The notes beneath the pieces are model-generated. The model worked only from the letters and a program-made list of their open reading frames with translations. It did no database searches and was not told where the DNA came from. Shown one piece after another: positions 46,264-58,714 of a stretch of DNA of 64,000 nt; positions within the stretch are counted from its first letter, which is position 1, and each line of letters opens with the position of its first letter. The DNA lies in NCBI GenBank assembly GCA_032622095.1, contig CP136067.1, positions 126,765,030 to 126,829,029 on the forward strand, written 5' to 3'. The translations under genes were made by a program, and so were the position numbers. The stretch comes from Siphonodentalium dalli. Lineage: Eukaryota > Mollusca > Scaphopoda > Gadilida > Siphonodentaliidae.

Positions 46264-47480
46264 ATCTAACAGTGCAAAATAAGTGCCAAGATTGGAACAG
46301 CACATAAAACATACAAAAGTGTCACGAAGACACAGCACTATAAACATAAGTGCAAAATAAGTGTCAAGAAGGCAAAGTACTATAAAGATGATATATGATA
46401 AATACACATATAATAATACATCGTCGTCCTCTCTAGCATGGCTCATTCGAATATGCTTTGCCTTCAATTTCATATATGTGTTCAGGTAATGATAATTACT
46501 GGAATGCATTTACTAAAATGAATGTGCATTAACTTTGACATTACATTGCTACATACCTTGTAGGGCAAATTTAAATAAACTGATTAATATACTGCTGTGA
46601 GATGAACTTAGTGTATAAGTGCAATGCCCCCTTGAACATTTAAAATAATAATAATAAATAAAATGTTTAAGATATATACATATCAACACGTTAACAATAT
46701 ATTGAGTGAAAGGCACCACATGATTTGAAAAGCTCAAATGTAAAACATAGAACAATCCTGGTTCAGAATTCGGAGTCGGAAAAAACAATTTGTACAATTC
46801 CGGAACAGGACAATCGGTGACGATTATTTAGAATTGGAATTCCGAGTCGGACAATAAACAACCGGCACAAATTCGGAGTCGGAAAATCGCGAACTCCGAT
46901 TGAAACACTTAGATCATTCGATTTACTTGCTACTTTTAATTTCCAACTATTGAAATTTGAGTCATGAAATTTCCAACTATTGAAAATTATGGTCCTCGTT
47001 CGGGGTGAAACACCCCCCATAAACACACACACGCCCTGTCACCCTTACTCGCATGAGTGTCGAATAGGGGACAAGTGTCACAGACCTCCACTCGGGGACA
47101 CCTCAAATCTTTATGCCACAGCCTTCAAACTGATAGAGTTATGTCCCAATGAACATAAAACCGTCACGAGCAAACGAAAACACGAAATCCTCCACCAAAT
47201 CTCAAAATAGAAAGTCGGGTTTTTTAGATTCTAATGGTGGACAGGGTGGATACACGTGTGTTTTCTCGAGTGTGAGAAAAGGGGACATACACCCATGGAT
47301 TTGAAATTTGTTAATAGGGGACAGGAAAATACACGATCTGTGTTTTCGAAGTGGGGACATAATATTTTTCCCTTGTGTTTTCAAAATATGGACATCAAAA
47401 TATTGAAGTGTGACAAAGAGGGACAATTTTTCCCTCGTCTTTTCAAAATACGGACATCAAAATATTGAAGTGAAAATATA
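46264..47480. other. Non-coding, repeat fragments
   Basis: AGTGCAAAATAAGTG(C/T)CAAG recurs near 46270 and 46350, and also at 45174. AATTC(G/C)GAGTCGGA recurs near 46766, 46838 and 46869. About 46930-47030 is a fragment of the hAT-like family (AATTTCCAACTATTGAAA twice, then CACCCCCC). About 47340-47475 has two copies of GGACATCAAAATATTGAAGT. No gene recognised. Confidence 0.5.
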
Positions 47481-47504
47481 TTACACATCAACACAAACAA
47501 ACCA

Positions 47505-48948
47505 CAGTTAGGAACGCAGAACGAACTCTGTGACATTAAAGTGCCACCTCGCTTTAAAAATGAAATACAAAACCTAATAGCTGATTACCGGGACTTATTC
47601 ACAAGCAAGGAAAGGGACATAGGTTTATGCGAGGATATTGAAATCTCCGTGAATACCGGAACCCACGCACATGTAGCGCGTAAACCATACCCCTGAAAAA
47701 GGCCAAGGCAAGTTCATGGCTATTTCCATCACTATTAATCCCGAAAAATAAAACTAATGAACACGGAAAACCATTATATAGACTATGTACAGACTTTCGT
47801 TTACTCAATCAAATTACACAACCCATGAAATTTTAAATGCCAAAACTTCCCGAATTATTCGCGGAAATGCACAAATCTATAATTTTTTCAACCCTAGACA
47901 TTTCATCTGCATTCTTTTCGCTAAAAGTTAAACCAGATGACCAAATAAAGATGACAACATCAACTTTTATGGGAAATTATTCATATGCAAAATGCCCAAT
48001 GGGATTAATAAATTCATCTATTTACTGGCTCCAAGCAATTACCAATGCCCTGGAAGGTCTCAACTTTGTCAAAGTTTTTGTCGATGATTTAGGCATACAC
48101 AGTGTTTCCGAATCTCAATATTTAGAGCACTTGAAAATCGTATTTGATAGATTAAATAAGCACGGCATGAAAATTAAACTTTAAAAATGGAATTTTTGCA
48201 ATGAAGAAGTATCATATTTAGGATTTGTTTTTGGTAAAGACGGTTACAAACCAGACGAAAAGAAAATTGCGGCAATCCGTGCATTGCCGGTACCGAAATA
48301 TGTTAAAGATGTTAGAGCTTTCATAGGAACTTTAGGATTTTATAGAGCCCACGTACCAAATATATCACAGATTGCATCGCCTTTAACAGATTTGACCAAG
48401 AAATATGCTCGATGATCTTGGACAGAAGAGCATCAGAAAGCGTTTGATTTTCTCAAGGAAAGTCTCACAGCAGTTCCATGGCTCGCATTCCCGGATCCCA
48501 ATAAACCTTACTACCTTTTCACTGATAGTTCAAATACAGCCATTGGCGCCATGTTGTGTCAGAAATTTGAACCCAAAGATAAATTTTCAGACAATGTTGA
48601 AAACTTTAAACTCATTTATTTCATCTCAAATAAGCTGAATAAAACACAGTTAAAATGGCCCACAACATTAAAAGAAATGTACGCAATTTACTACAGTATC
48701 CGTAAATTACAATTTTATCTCGAGGCAGTAGAAATTATCGTTAGATCAGACCATAGACCTTTATCTTTTATTCTCACATCAACAAATCAGACAAATCCAT
48801 TACTTGAACGATGGGCGCTTGAACTGTCCTCGTATAACTTGAAAATAGAATATATAAAGGGAAAATTCAATCAAATTGCCGACTTACTATCTCGAATGCC
48901 ATTACAAAAGACGCAGATATTGCACAAGTGTCTGATTTATCCGACATA
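47505..48948 (+). pseudogene. Ty3/gypsy-type pol: reverse transcriptase and RNase H
   Basis: The first recognisable residues (about 47505) fit the segment before the RT palm, with D-L-F and later R-K-P-Y-P. A frameshift occurs near 47694. The palm has a T-D-F-R motif and the catalytic F-V-D-D at 48077-48088. RNase H has F-T-D-S-S (Asp at 48524) and a later D-H-R-P-L at about 48749. In-frame stops are TGA 47694, TAA 47834, TAA 48182 and TGA 48413. No protease or Gag is visible upstream, so the copy is 5'-truncated or rearranged. Codons and base use are A-rich on the plus strand, unlike the host exons. Confidence 0.9.
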
Positions 48949-49020
48949 GACGATAATAATAACACATACGCAGTGGACGTCATAAATACTGATAAAATAG
49001 ACAACCTTGCAAAAATTGCC

Positions 49021-50200
49021 AAATGGTAACCCGAATCAACGGATTCAAATGTGGAGAATCAAGCAGTTGCATTACCTAATCTTGATTTAGAATTAGAACA
49101 ATCAAAAGACCCCGAAATTGTTGAAATTATCAGCAAATTAAAATCGAACAAACCATCTCCAAAGCTAGATAGAAAGTATCACATACGAGACAACGTTCTC
49201 TATTTCGTATCAAGCCCAGACGACGAACCCACATTTAGACTATTTGTACCTAATCAGCTTCGTAAAGTGTTATTGGAAGAGTACCACAATGACACTGGTC
49301 ATTTTCAAACTGTCCAAATTTGGACATCTTTAAAACGAAGGTATTATTGGATAAACATGTTTAAAGAAATAGATGAGTTCTGCAGCAAATGCAGATTGTG
49401 TAAACTACGAAATATGAAACGCGAGAAGGCACCCATTTTACCATCAAGCATTCCTCCATATCCACACAGTGAAATCGCCTTTGATTTCACTGGCCCACAC
49501 GTGAAAACGGTGAGTGGAAATAAATATATTTTGACAGCTATATGCATTTTTGCTGGCTATATTGACTGCATAGCAACCCCGAATAAAGAAACAAACACGG
49601 TTATACAATATATATGTGATTATATAATCCCAAAATACGGCTGTATGATAAAAAATAAAAACGGACTGTGGCGGAGAGTTAATTATGTAAGAAATTAAAT
49701 ATTCATCACGTCGCAACACCCCCCCTATAATCCTCGTGCGAATGGCAAGAATGAAAGAAGCCATTCCGTTTTTAATTCAGTTCTATCTAAATTAATCAAT
49801 GATCAAAACCAATATTGGGATTGCTTCTTACCTCAAATTACATCGGCCATAAACTTTCACCCTCTGCGGACAACGGGATTATCACCATTTGTCCTAGTAT
49901 ATGGACGAGAACCCCTCTTACCCATTGACTCAATATTAAAGCCAAGACGACCATATCTTGGGGAAGACTTTACAAAGGTCATGCTAGAAAACCAACACAA
50001 ATATTTCAGACTAGTCCATTCACAAACTAAAGCGCAGCAGAACATTGCACAGAAAAATAACCCAAAGCAGCCAGAAATAGAGATAGGAAATTCAGTATAT
50101 TATCGGCCATCTACGAGACAAGATAAGTTCTCACTTCCGTGGTCCGAAAATTGGACTGTAATTGAAAAAAGAACCCTAATTCGTTTATCATTAAACATCA
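49021..50200 (+). pseudogene. Ty3/gypsy-type integrase region
   Basis: An open frame from 49051 holds the zinc-binding H-x4-H (49285 and 49300) and C-x2-C (49381 and 49390), then F-D-F-T-G-P with the first catalytic Asp (49483-49485). The usual D-N-G of the core appears as N-K-N-G, so the second Asp seems lost, and a stop follows at 49696. In the next frame N-P-R-A-N-G-K-N-E-R carries the catalytic Glu (about 49753). A C-terminal G-N-S-V-Y-Y block then leads to a W-x-E-N-W-T-V tail like a GPY/F module. Upstream, 48949-49030 is a linker in another frame with a stop. The integrase is not functional as it stands. Confidence 0.88.
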
Positions 50201-51523
50201 GTTAACTAATATACGGAAAAGAGTATATTTAACAAACATTAAACTCGCACATGTCGATTGTAAAGTTCCCAAACCAGATACAACCCGACCCACCAGGAAA
50301 CAACATTTTGTCGTACCCCATCCTCATCAGAATCAACGTGATCATACGATGAATCAAATGGTGAATCAAGCGATGAACATGCATTCAATAAATTTGCAAA
50401 AACAAAACGAATTTAACGCTCAGAACAGGACATTAATGACCAAAATCACATTCCTATCCCCGAAATGAAACATATCTTAAGATCTTCACACAAAATGCGC
50501 AATTTTCAAACTTCCACAGAACTTAACAGTCCTCAAAGCGACGGAAATTCAAATTATTCTATTGAAACTGAAATAGACCAGACAAATTCAACAAAATTTC
50601 AAACAAATACACGCAGCAGACCCAAATCACGTTCAAAACCCAAGTGTAAATCTCCAAAAACTGATTATAACCGAACGACTGATTATGGTCAACATTCTTA
50701 TTCAAATAGCAATTATTCTATTGAAACTGAAATAGACCAGACAAATTCAACAACATTTCAAACAAATGCACACAGCAGACCAAAATCACGTTCAAAACCC
50801 AAGTGTAAATCTCCAAAAACTGATTATAACCGAACAACTGATTGTGGTCAACATTCTTATTCAAATAGCAATTATTCTGTTGAAACCGAAACAAACCGAA
50901 ACGGTTCAACACAATCTCAAACGGATATACAGAGCAGGTCCAAAGTATGCCCAAAGACCGATTATAATCGAACAACAGATTGTGAACAAATTACATATTC
51001 AAACAGTAGTGATTATTCTATTGAAACCGAAATAGACGACAGAGGAACTGCCCATTTTCAGACAGATACATATGACAGAACCGCATCATCTTTGAAAACC
51101 GAAAATCTAAGGCATGGCCCATATAGCACGAATACCCTGAACCCAGATAGTCAGACAGTTAGCTATTCATATACTGAACCGGAACACATAAACGTGTTGA
51201 AATAATTGCAAAACAAATTTCAAACAACACCCACGGAAAAATCGGGAATAAATGGTCCCCAAATAAGCAAGCCGCTGTCAGAAAGCATTAACATGAAAAT
51301 TGAAAACAAATTCGTAACAAAAGGACCCATATTTAAGGGAAATGAACCACGTCAAATTATTAAAACGCTTGTTTTTTTAGAAACACAAGCAAAGAATACC
51401 ATTCAGAATTGTAATTCAAGTCAGCATAGGCAACCTAAAACAAGTAGATTCAGAAAATATCTTTCAAATATCAGACTAAAATTTTCTAACAAAAATCGGA
51501 CAAACATTAGTGAAACAAACTAA
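50201..51523 (+). pseudogene. Retroelement C-terminal repeat ORF
   Basis: Open from 50465 to 51205, then a further frame from 51206 to 51523. The first part is made of 53-residue repeats (159 bp; units at 50552, 50711 and 50870, then a shorter step to about 51012). Each has N-Y-S-I-E-T-E-I-D, a basic P-K-S-R-S-K-P-K-C-K block and T-D-Y-N-R-T-T-D. It is hydrophilic with no membrane helix, so it is not an obvious envelope protein. It lies directly after integrase with the same A-rich base use, so it belongs to the element. It may be a pol extension or an accessory protein. Function unknown. Confidence 0.7.
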
Positions 51524-54060
51524 TAGTTAATATTTACTAAATAAGAAATCGAACGGACGAGAAAGTACGAGAGAGCGAGTGAGAAGGCATAGACCATTAT
51601 TGTAGTTTTGTACATGAGAAACACAGAGTAAACTTTCTCACTACCCATGTTACATTAGCATACACTCAGGTCAGCATAACATTTGAAAAACACCCTCAGA
51701 CCCATGTATATAAATAACGTTTCCTAGCAACTAAAGAAACCTTGCACATCGCTAGATGGTATCAAACGAAAACCCAATCAATTTACAGAAACATTACAAG
51801 ATCGAATTACTTAGACACACCCATGGCTTTAGCGGCATAGCCAGAGGTCAGATTAACCGACGAAATTTATCGCAGAGTTTAACAGAACTAGCATGATGAC
51901 TCATGCGAGCCACTGCACATGTTCGAGAAACATGAGAACCTATTTTTACATACACTGACCAACAGGTCAGAGAAACAAGATAGACCAATATTAAGGCCAC
52001 GATGACATGGACGGGTAAACTCTGTCTTACCCATGCACATATTTAACGCAGCAATTCGTCATTTGTGAATTAGATTTTAGCAGTCAAACTGAATTTCATT
52101 ACTCATGAAATAATCTATAGAAGGACAAATATAGTTCCTTCACACAAATTGACATTTGCAAACAAATTCGCATTTGTTCGCTGACGCATAATGGCTATGA
52201 AAACGATCAGAATTGTATTTATATTATGAAGCACGGTACACCGAAATTTCTATGGAATTTAACTGGCCAGTAGATTTCATGTCAGAAATATTCGAATCGA
52301 GAGAGCAATTCAGTTGATATACACTGCAGAAAGCAAGCCTGCGCGTTACTCGAACATATTCTTGAACATATACTCGAATACCAATTCACGCAACATTATA
52401 GTGAACGCCGAAAACAAGGACACTTATTTCGTGTCGAACCATGAAACATGACGCGAATATGTTTCTAAGTTACAGTGATATTAACCAATACACTTAACTG
52501 TTAAGCATTGATCAGATAACTTTAACAATGATCCATAGCAAGTAGGCGACAAACCCAGCACGGTTATTATATATACCTGTACATAATGCGTATCATATAA
52601 GCATTGCCATACACACACGCGATGTATGCCATTCTCGAATTTCCTTGTTATAGGAGCAGATTCAATTACACGCATATATACACAATTATATTTCCCTATA
52701 TCACAACAGACCGCAGAGTCATAACCAATATGTTCTGGTTGACAACAATTGAAGATGACAATATTCATATATATACAGGTCAATAATAAAATGGCCAACT
52801 TATTAACACATACGCAGACGGTAAACTTATCACGTACCATACCTTTAACTATAAAGGCAATTCTTTCAAAATACTGCATAAAGCAAACCCTTTACTTTAT
52901 TCAGCGACCAAAACGGATTCTTAAACTCACTGAATAGACACACCAAATCACCAACGCATATACAGCATAAATGCATGATATATACGCCAAATAATGAAAC
53001 GCTTTTTATTGTTCTCGCAATGCGCCCGAAACATTAAAGCATTAAATTATATTCGAACGCCATATCATGGCGATTGCTTACCAATATTAACCTCAGGTCA
53101 ACGCGACATATACCTCTATAATTCTGTACAATTGAGAATACTTCTCTGAAAACATGAATGTCACGATGACCGTAATACATGGATGCGTGTAGCATTAGAA
53201 ACCTCCCGCAATTATAAATAGCAAGGTCAGGTTGCACTTATGTTTCAACTACCTAAAATTATAAATAGCATTCATAATGAATGTTACGATGGCATAACAC
53301 GCTTATATTCACAGAACCCATATATTAAGCCACAGGATAAACTTACTCGGCGAAATAAAATGACTCATGCAACAGATGCTAGAATCATTATCGGTCAATT
53401 CAAGTTCAAATCATTGACTCCGCGAGCACATTCGTTCCCGAATGAGACTTACACTAACGTTTAGAAATTAACCCGACAACAGCCCCACGCAATAAAATTA
53501 ACAGCAACAACATTTATAGTGAGCCGATAATACAATTTGTTTTATAAATTCATCCAACAAAACCAACCCTGTTCAAACAATAAAACGCTCTTTGTTTTTC
53601 TGCATTGACAATTCTTCCATTATTGGACACTTATACCACATTCGAAATACATACTTCGAATTCCATTTAAATAGTCCATTAATTCTAAGTTGGTATACTA
53701 AATCAACACCACCAACAAATATCTTTTCACAAACAATGTTCATAAAAACAAACTCGCACAAAAAAAATATCCACATATCATATCATAATCACAACGGTGT
53801 CACGATATTAAACGACCACTAACCTTACGCCCACTCCAAACGCGTGATTGTATTTAATGCAATTTAATACGAATCCACTTGCACGTACACACACAAAACA
53901 TATGATTTCTTTTACACATACAAAGAGAACCCAAAACCCAAAACTGATTTGCGCCAAAATGTTTTGCTCTATTTTGATTAGATAACTCACATTACATATC
54001 AACCAATCGAATATAGCTGAAGAAACAAAGCACACAGTCATAGAGTTTCAAAAGGAAATC
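51524..54060 (+). other. 3' region of the retroelement, possible LTR
   Basis: Strong plus-strand A and C bias continues to about 54060. A purine-rich tract (51543-51587) could be the polypurine tract, and TATATAAATA at 51707-51716 a promoter, as expected in an LTR U3. I found no matching 5' copy upstream of 47505, so LTR limits cannot be set. Short open frames here lack domains. Confidence 0.4.
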
Positions 54061-54440
54061 CGAGATGTTCCCGTTAATCTCAAAACAAAGCCCCATTCAT
54101 AAAGACATCTTTACGACTACAAGTCATATATTAAGGGCAACATGCCCCCAAGATAATTCACACCTATTTACACTGAGCTGACAAAGGGAATACCAAAATG
54201 ACTTTACTTACATAACCTTTATTTATTTATTCATGTGCATTATTCCAGACATTTATTTCCAACAGAGAAGCCTAATTTCAACACACACAATTACGAAAAA
54301 GAACATCCCATAAATTTACATGCTGAAACATCCATACATACTCCTAACCTACAGAAATATTTCATTTCATGAAAAATTTCCGAAAAGGGTGGGGGCCTCT
54401 GTGGGATAATCAGTATTACCCACATATTATATACCAATCT
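54061..54440. other. Non-coding spacer
   Basis: No feature recognised. Confidence 0.35.
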
Positions 54441-54632
54441 AATATGATCGTACGTGACACGTAATGGAGCAACCACCAAGTTGATCATTAAGTTCAATAT
54501 TACAATAATTATAGGATGTTACGTACAGGGTACTACATTTGCTAGACCACTCGGAGAAATGTCTGTGTCATCAAACTAAAATACCATGTTACAACTTGGA
54601 TTGATATACTCGTAATCGTATATATAGTCACG
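54441..54632. repeat. Dispersed repeat, copy of 15255-15442
   Basis: AATATGATCGTACGTGACAC to CGTATATATAGTCAC; same order and orientation as 15255-15442, few differences. Confidence 0.9.
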
Positions 54633-55249
54633 GAATATCAATTTATCCCAGCACTTTCAACGCATGATTCAGATCTGAGCTGCCAATGCTTCTGTGCATA
54701 AATTGGAGGGACCCTCGCGGGGTCTAAATAAGCATACAGGCAGTGCGGAATAAGAGTACAGGGTGGATAATTCTGCCAATGTCGATACGAGTATACGGGG
54801 CGACACGGTAGCAATTCCAAACATAGCATAAAGTCACACTGGAAAGCTCTATTATGTCAATCATATAAATGTCCCAAATTCAGAAATGTTTTGTCGAAAA
54901 TAGGTTTTACCAAACAGCAACATCATTTCTTGATCTGAGTAAATAATCCATTCTGATTTGCCTTTAGTATATATAGTCTGCCTGACAATCCCACAGTTTA
55001 AATAAACATACGGACACAAATACACACTATATAGGGCAGCAAATTAAAAACATAATTAAGCATACAAGTATAAGAGTACAGGGCGGACATAGAAGCATAC
55101 ATGTATGCTTATTAAGAGTAGTTGGGTGAGCGTACTTAGCAGAACGGCGCGTACCCTGTTACGTGTATTTGGTGGAACACTCTGTTACATGTAGCAAGCA
55201 CGCATACGGACAAACTTCCGGGAATATCAACAACTCTGAAACGCACTGT
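54633..55249. other. Non-coding stretch
   Basis: No gene. AAGAGTACAGGG(T/C)GGA recurs near 54749 and 55072, and GCATAC words are frequent. Confidence 0.4.
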
Positions 55250-55841
55250 GAAATTAAGAAATAGCCATGAATTAATAGAAGCAATTAACAGATTTGTGGA
55301 CTGTTATCACATTGCATGTCGCAAGCATACGGACGCATCTGCCACTATATCAATACCGCACGCTTGGTACGAAAGATAATTATACACAAAATCGCTTGCA
55401 TGTCTTATACGGTACTGTCGTCAGTTTATCGGACAAGTGTAATGTCACAAGGATGGCACGATCAGTCAAATCCCCTTAGTGTTATACTTCTCTGATCGCA
55501 GAAGTCTCATAACCTATTGACAGGTAACATTCTTTGATTGAGGGTTTAACGTCGTTTCAGCCGCAGGCCATATCACGACTATGTCATTTCCCACTTGACA
55601 GGTAACACACATATGCGGTTCTGTGTTTATCTCACACTGAACTGATATAATTATGCTAAATGATTCCCTCTACATCCCTGACAGAAAGGTGAGCGGTTCA
55701 ATGGAAGCGGGAAATTTCAAGTTGGAAACTCATAGATTTAACCACACAAGTGGAAAATTTAAGCATTTTATAGTGACAATATTTCTTGGGATAATTGTCA
55801 TATCTCACAAAATTTAATCGACACCAAATACTCGGGCATGT
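55250..55841. repeat. Old copy of the Q-block end and P-block lead-in
   Basis: GTGAAATTAAGAA...CATGAATTAA...GTATGTC-like...CGCACGCTTGGTACGA at 55250-55380 is a diverged copy of the end of block Q (57195-57300). 55729-55790 (CATAGATTTAACCACACAAG, then GGAAAATTTAAGCATTTTAT) is an uninterrupted relative of the sequence that flanks the MITE at 57662-58262. Confidence 0.6.
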
Positions 55842-56080
55842 CAGGTAGCGTCGAGAATACTGTAACGGTACCCATTTACTGGCTATGCCACAACCGTAAG
55901 GCTGTATATTTTAAAACTTTTTTTTTACAATTCGTTCCGGCACTTATCATTTTACACTGCGCTACTGCCTCAATAAAGGACTGTCCGATCTATATACAAT
56001 ATGCGTTGATCAAGGTCGTTAAACTATATGGACGAATCTTCCGGAATATCTATATATCCATGCAACCATGATACATAGAG
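55842..56080. repeat. Block P, copy 1
   Basis: CAGGTAGCGTCGAGAATACT through AACCGTAAGGCTGTAT, TTCGTTCCGGCACTTATCAT, ATCAAGGTCGTTAAACTATA to CCATGATACATAGA. Nearly identical to 57406-57639. Non-coding. Confidence 0.92.
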
Positions 56081-56091
56081 GATCTACAACT

Positions 56092-56227
56092 CGTCCCCAG
56101 TTTATAGCGGAATTTACAAAACGAGTCCAGTAAATTAGGTCTGGACCGAGCCTTTGGCGAGGTCCAGACCTAATTTACTGGACGAGTTTTGTAATTTCCG
56201 CTATAAACTGGGGACGAGTTGTAGATT
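56092..56227. mobile_element. 136-bp palindromic MITE
   Basis: ATCTACAACTCGTCCCCAGT at the left is exactly mirrored at the right (ACTGGGGACGAGTTGTAGAT). The arms also share GTCCAGTAAATTAGGTCTGG. The symmetry includes TA next to CAACTCGTCCCC, fitting a TA target. Inserted just after block P copy 1. Confidence 0.9.
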
Positions 56228-56654
56228 CTATTTATTACATGATCCAAAACATCGACAAAAGATACTTAAATCAACAAATGGGACGCGAAACTAACATCGG
56301 CTTCTTTAAGACATGCGATGACGTTTCACGTAACTATTCGATCGTTGTTTCCCCGCGTAAAGAAATAGTCCGAGATAAATAAAGACGCTTTGGCGCAATT
56401 AATGACGTATATATAATGACATAACTTTTCAAACTCTTCATTCATCATAGTTTCTTGGAAATATATTGGAAGCCATAGTATTTTGAGACGTAGCATAAGG
56501 AATGTTAACAGACGACAAACCGGAAGTCAAAGGTCACCTGGCACTATTTCCTGTTATTAAACGAATGTTTAATATCACAATTTATAGAATGGGTTTATTG
56601 AATATAATAATGGTAGGATCGTGTAATAAATAGATTTAACAACAGAAAATGGTA

Positions 56655-57405
56655 GTAAGGCTGTATTACAAAACTTGTCTCCTTTAAAATATCGCATGCT
56701 TTCAAATTGCTGTGCATAACATATAACATCTACCTGGAAGGGGGATTGACTGGAATCCTTTAGTGGCGTATGTTTTTTCTTTGATAATCTAATTGAACCT
56801 ATTAATAATTGCTTTTTGTTGTCATGGTTCAGGAATTTTAGATAGTGGTACGTGTAGGTCAGAAATACTCAACTTTGATGTCCAGTAAATAGTTTATTTA
56901 GAAATTTTATTTCGCTCGATCACACGCATGTGATATTGCTAATCAGGTTTTAAAATGGCAACTGATATTCGGACACCTCCGTGTATGCCTTCCCAATTCT
57001 AAATCCTCTAGATTATCACCGACCTCACTAACACTTAAACATGCCAGAACCTGGCCGCATGCGTGTGACATGACCTAAACACTGTATGATTAATAGTGTG
57101 ATTAGTATAACATTTGCATACATATATATATAACATGTATATATTTGTCATCTGTATATATGCTCTCCTAAATTGAGGTTAACAATAAACTTATTGTGAA
57201 ATTAAGAACTTGCCACGATTTAACTAAGTGCCAGTAACAAATTAAGACTATTGTCGTTGTGTATGTCACAAGCATATGGGCGCACGCTTGGTACGAGATA
57301 ATATACATAACAATAATAATGCATGTTTGTATTCCGGTTGTCATTTATTATCGCACGATTGTAATGGCGTGATTGAAAGATTTTTGATCGGGGTCTCGGT
57401 CATAC
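56655..57405. repeat. Block Q, copy 1 (uninterrupted)
   Basis: GTAAGGCTGTATTACAAAAC through TTGTTGTCATGGTTCAGGAA, ATACTCAACTTTGATGTCCA, CTGGCCGCATGCGTGTGA, CAATAAACTTATTGTGAAAT to GATTGAAAGATTTTTGATCG. The site TCATGGTT at 56822-56829 is intact here but split in copy 2. Non-coding. Confidence 0.92.
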
Positions 57406-57639
57406 CAGGTAGCGTCGAGAATACTGTAACGGTACCCAATTACTGGCTATGTCACAACCGTAAGGCTGTATTTTTTAAAACTATTTTTACAATTCGTTCC
57501 GGCACTTATCATTTTACACTGCGCTACTGCATCAATAAAGGACTGTCCGACCAATATGCAAGATGCGTTGATCAAGGTCGTTAAACTATATGGACGAATC
57601 TTCCGGAATATCGATATATCCGAACCATGATACATAGAT
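57406..57639. repeat. Block P, copy 2
   Basis: Close match to 55842-56080, directly after block Q copy 1; together Q and P form a tandem unit of over 1 kb. Confidence 0.92.
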
Positions 57640-57661
57640 TTAACAACACAAAATGGAAAAT

Positions 57662-58262
57662 TTAAAGGGGTACTGTACGCCATTTTCAATTAAATGTCCG
57701 GTGATAACAACGATCTATTATCGATACTATATAGAAACATAAGTAATTTGAGTCGAAGATGTATTCTGTAAACGCTCAGGTTAATAGGCTATCTTAAAAT
57801 TTAATAATTTAAAAGTTAATAATTTAATATAAATTGAATTTATGGCTGGAGCCATGAAATGGCGTAAATTAAAATACGAATTTCCGTGTACAAAACATAA
57901 TCAAATTATAATTGAGGGATACTGGATTAGTAAACCCATTGCACACACGGTCGTTTGAAACATTATGCTTATACGGGGAGAAAACTTAAGCCACCCATTG
58001 ACTAGTGACGATACAATAACTTAAATGAGTATATGGGACTACTATGCATATAATATAATTTGTATTTGATTCATTTGGTTGAAAACTGTACAAAAATTAC
58101 TCGACAACGACAATTTGTATTTTTGCATTCCGGTAAATTTGCCAACCGTAACACTACTTCGTACTCAACAGACTTTCAAAGAATGGAAAAGTTGTTACCT
58201 TATTCTCCGACTCGGGGATTATAGAAACCAACAACAACATCTTGGGTACAGTACCCCTTTAA
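57662..58262. mobile_element. TTAA-type MITE, 593 bp, with empty-site proof
   Basis: Element 57666-58258 with ends AGGGGTACTGTAC and GTACAGTACCCCT, flanked on both sides by TTAA. The sister sequence at 55729-55790 has GGAAAATTTAAGCATTTTAT with one TTAA (55759-55762) and no insert, i.e. the empty site. Same end family as 42520-42757. An open frame at 58079-58351 overlaps its end and is not convincing. No transposase. Confidence 0.9.
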
Positions 58263-58294
58263 TCATTTTACTAACAATATTTGTTTGTCAAAAC

Positions 58295-58470
58295 CGTAAG
58301 GCTGTATTACAAAACTTGTCTCCTTTAAAATATCGCATGCTTTCAAATTGATGTGCATAACATATAACATCTACCTGCAAGGGGGATTGACTGGAATCCT
58401 TCAGTGGCGTATATTCTTTCTTTGATAATCTAATTGAACCTATTAATAATTGCTTTTTGTTGTCATGGTT
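58295..58470. repeat. Block Q, copy 2, part 1
   Basis: Matches 56655-56829 and stops exactly at TCATGGTT, where the foldback element begins. Confidence 0.9.
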
Positions 58471-58714
58471 GTTACGCCAGCTTTTGAAGTAACTGACCAC
58501 TTTTGGAAGTAGGTCTCCACTTTTGAAGTAAAAAACGCCAGCTTTTGAAGTACCTCGCCACTTTTGTAATAAAATCGCCAGCTTTTGTAGTAAAGTGAGG
58601 TCTCCGCTTTTGAAGTAAAACACGCCAGCTTTTGTAGGTCTCCACTTTTGTAATAACATAATTACAGCTTTTGAAGTAAACTGACTCAATACATTTTGAT
58701 GGCCCTGAACGATT

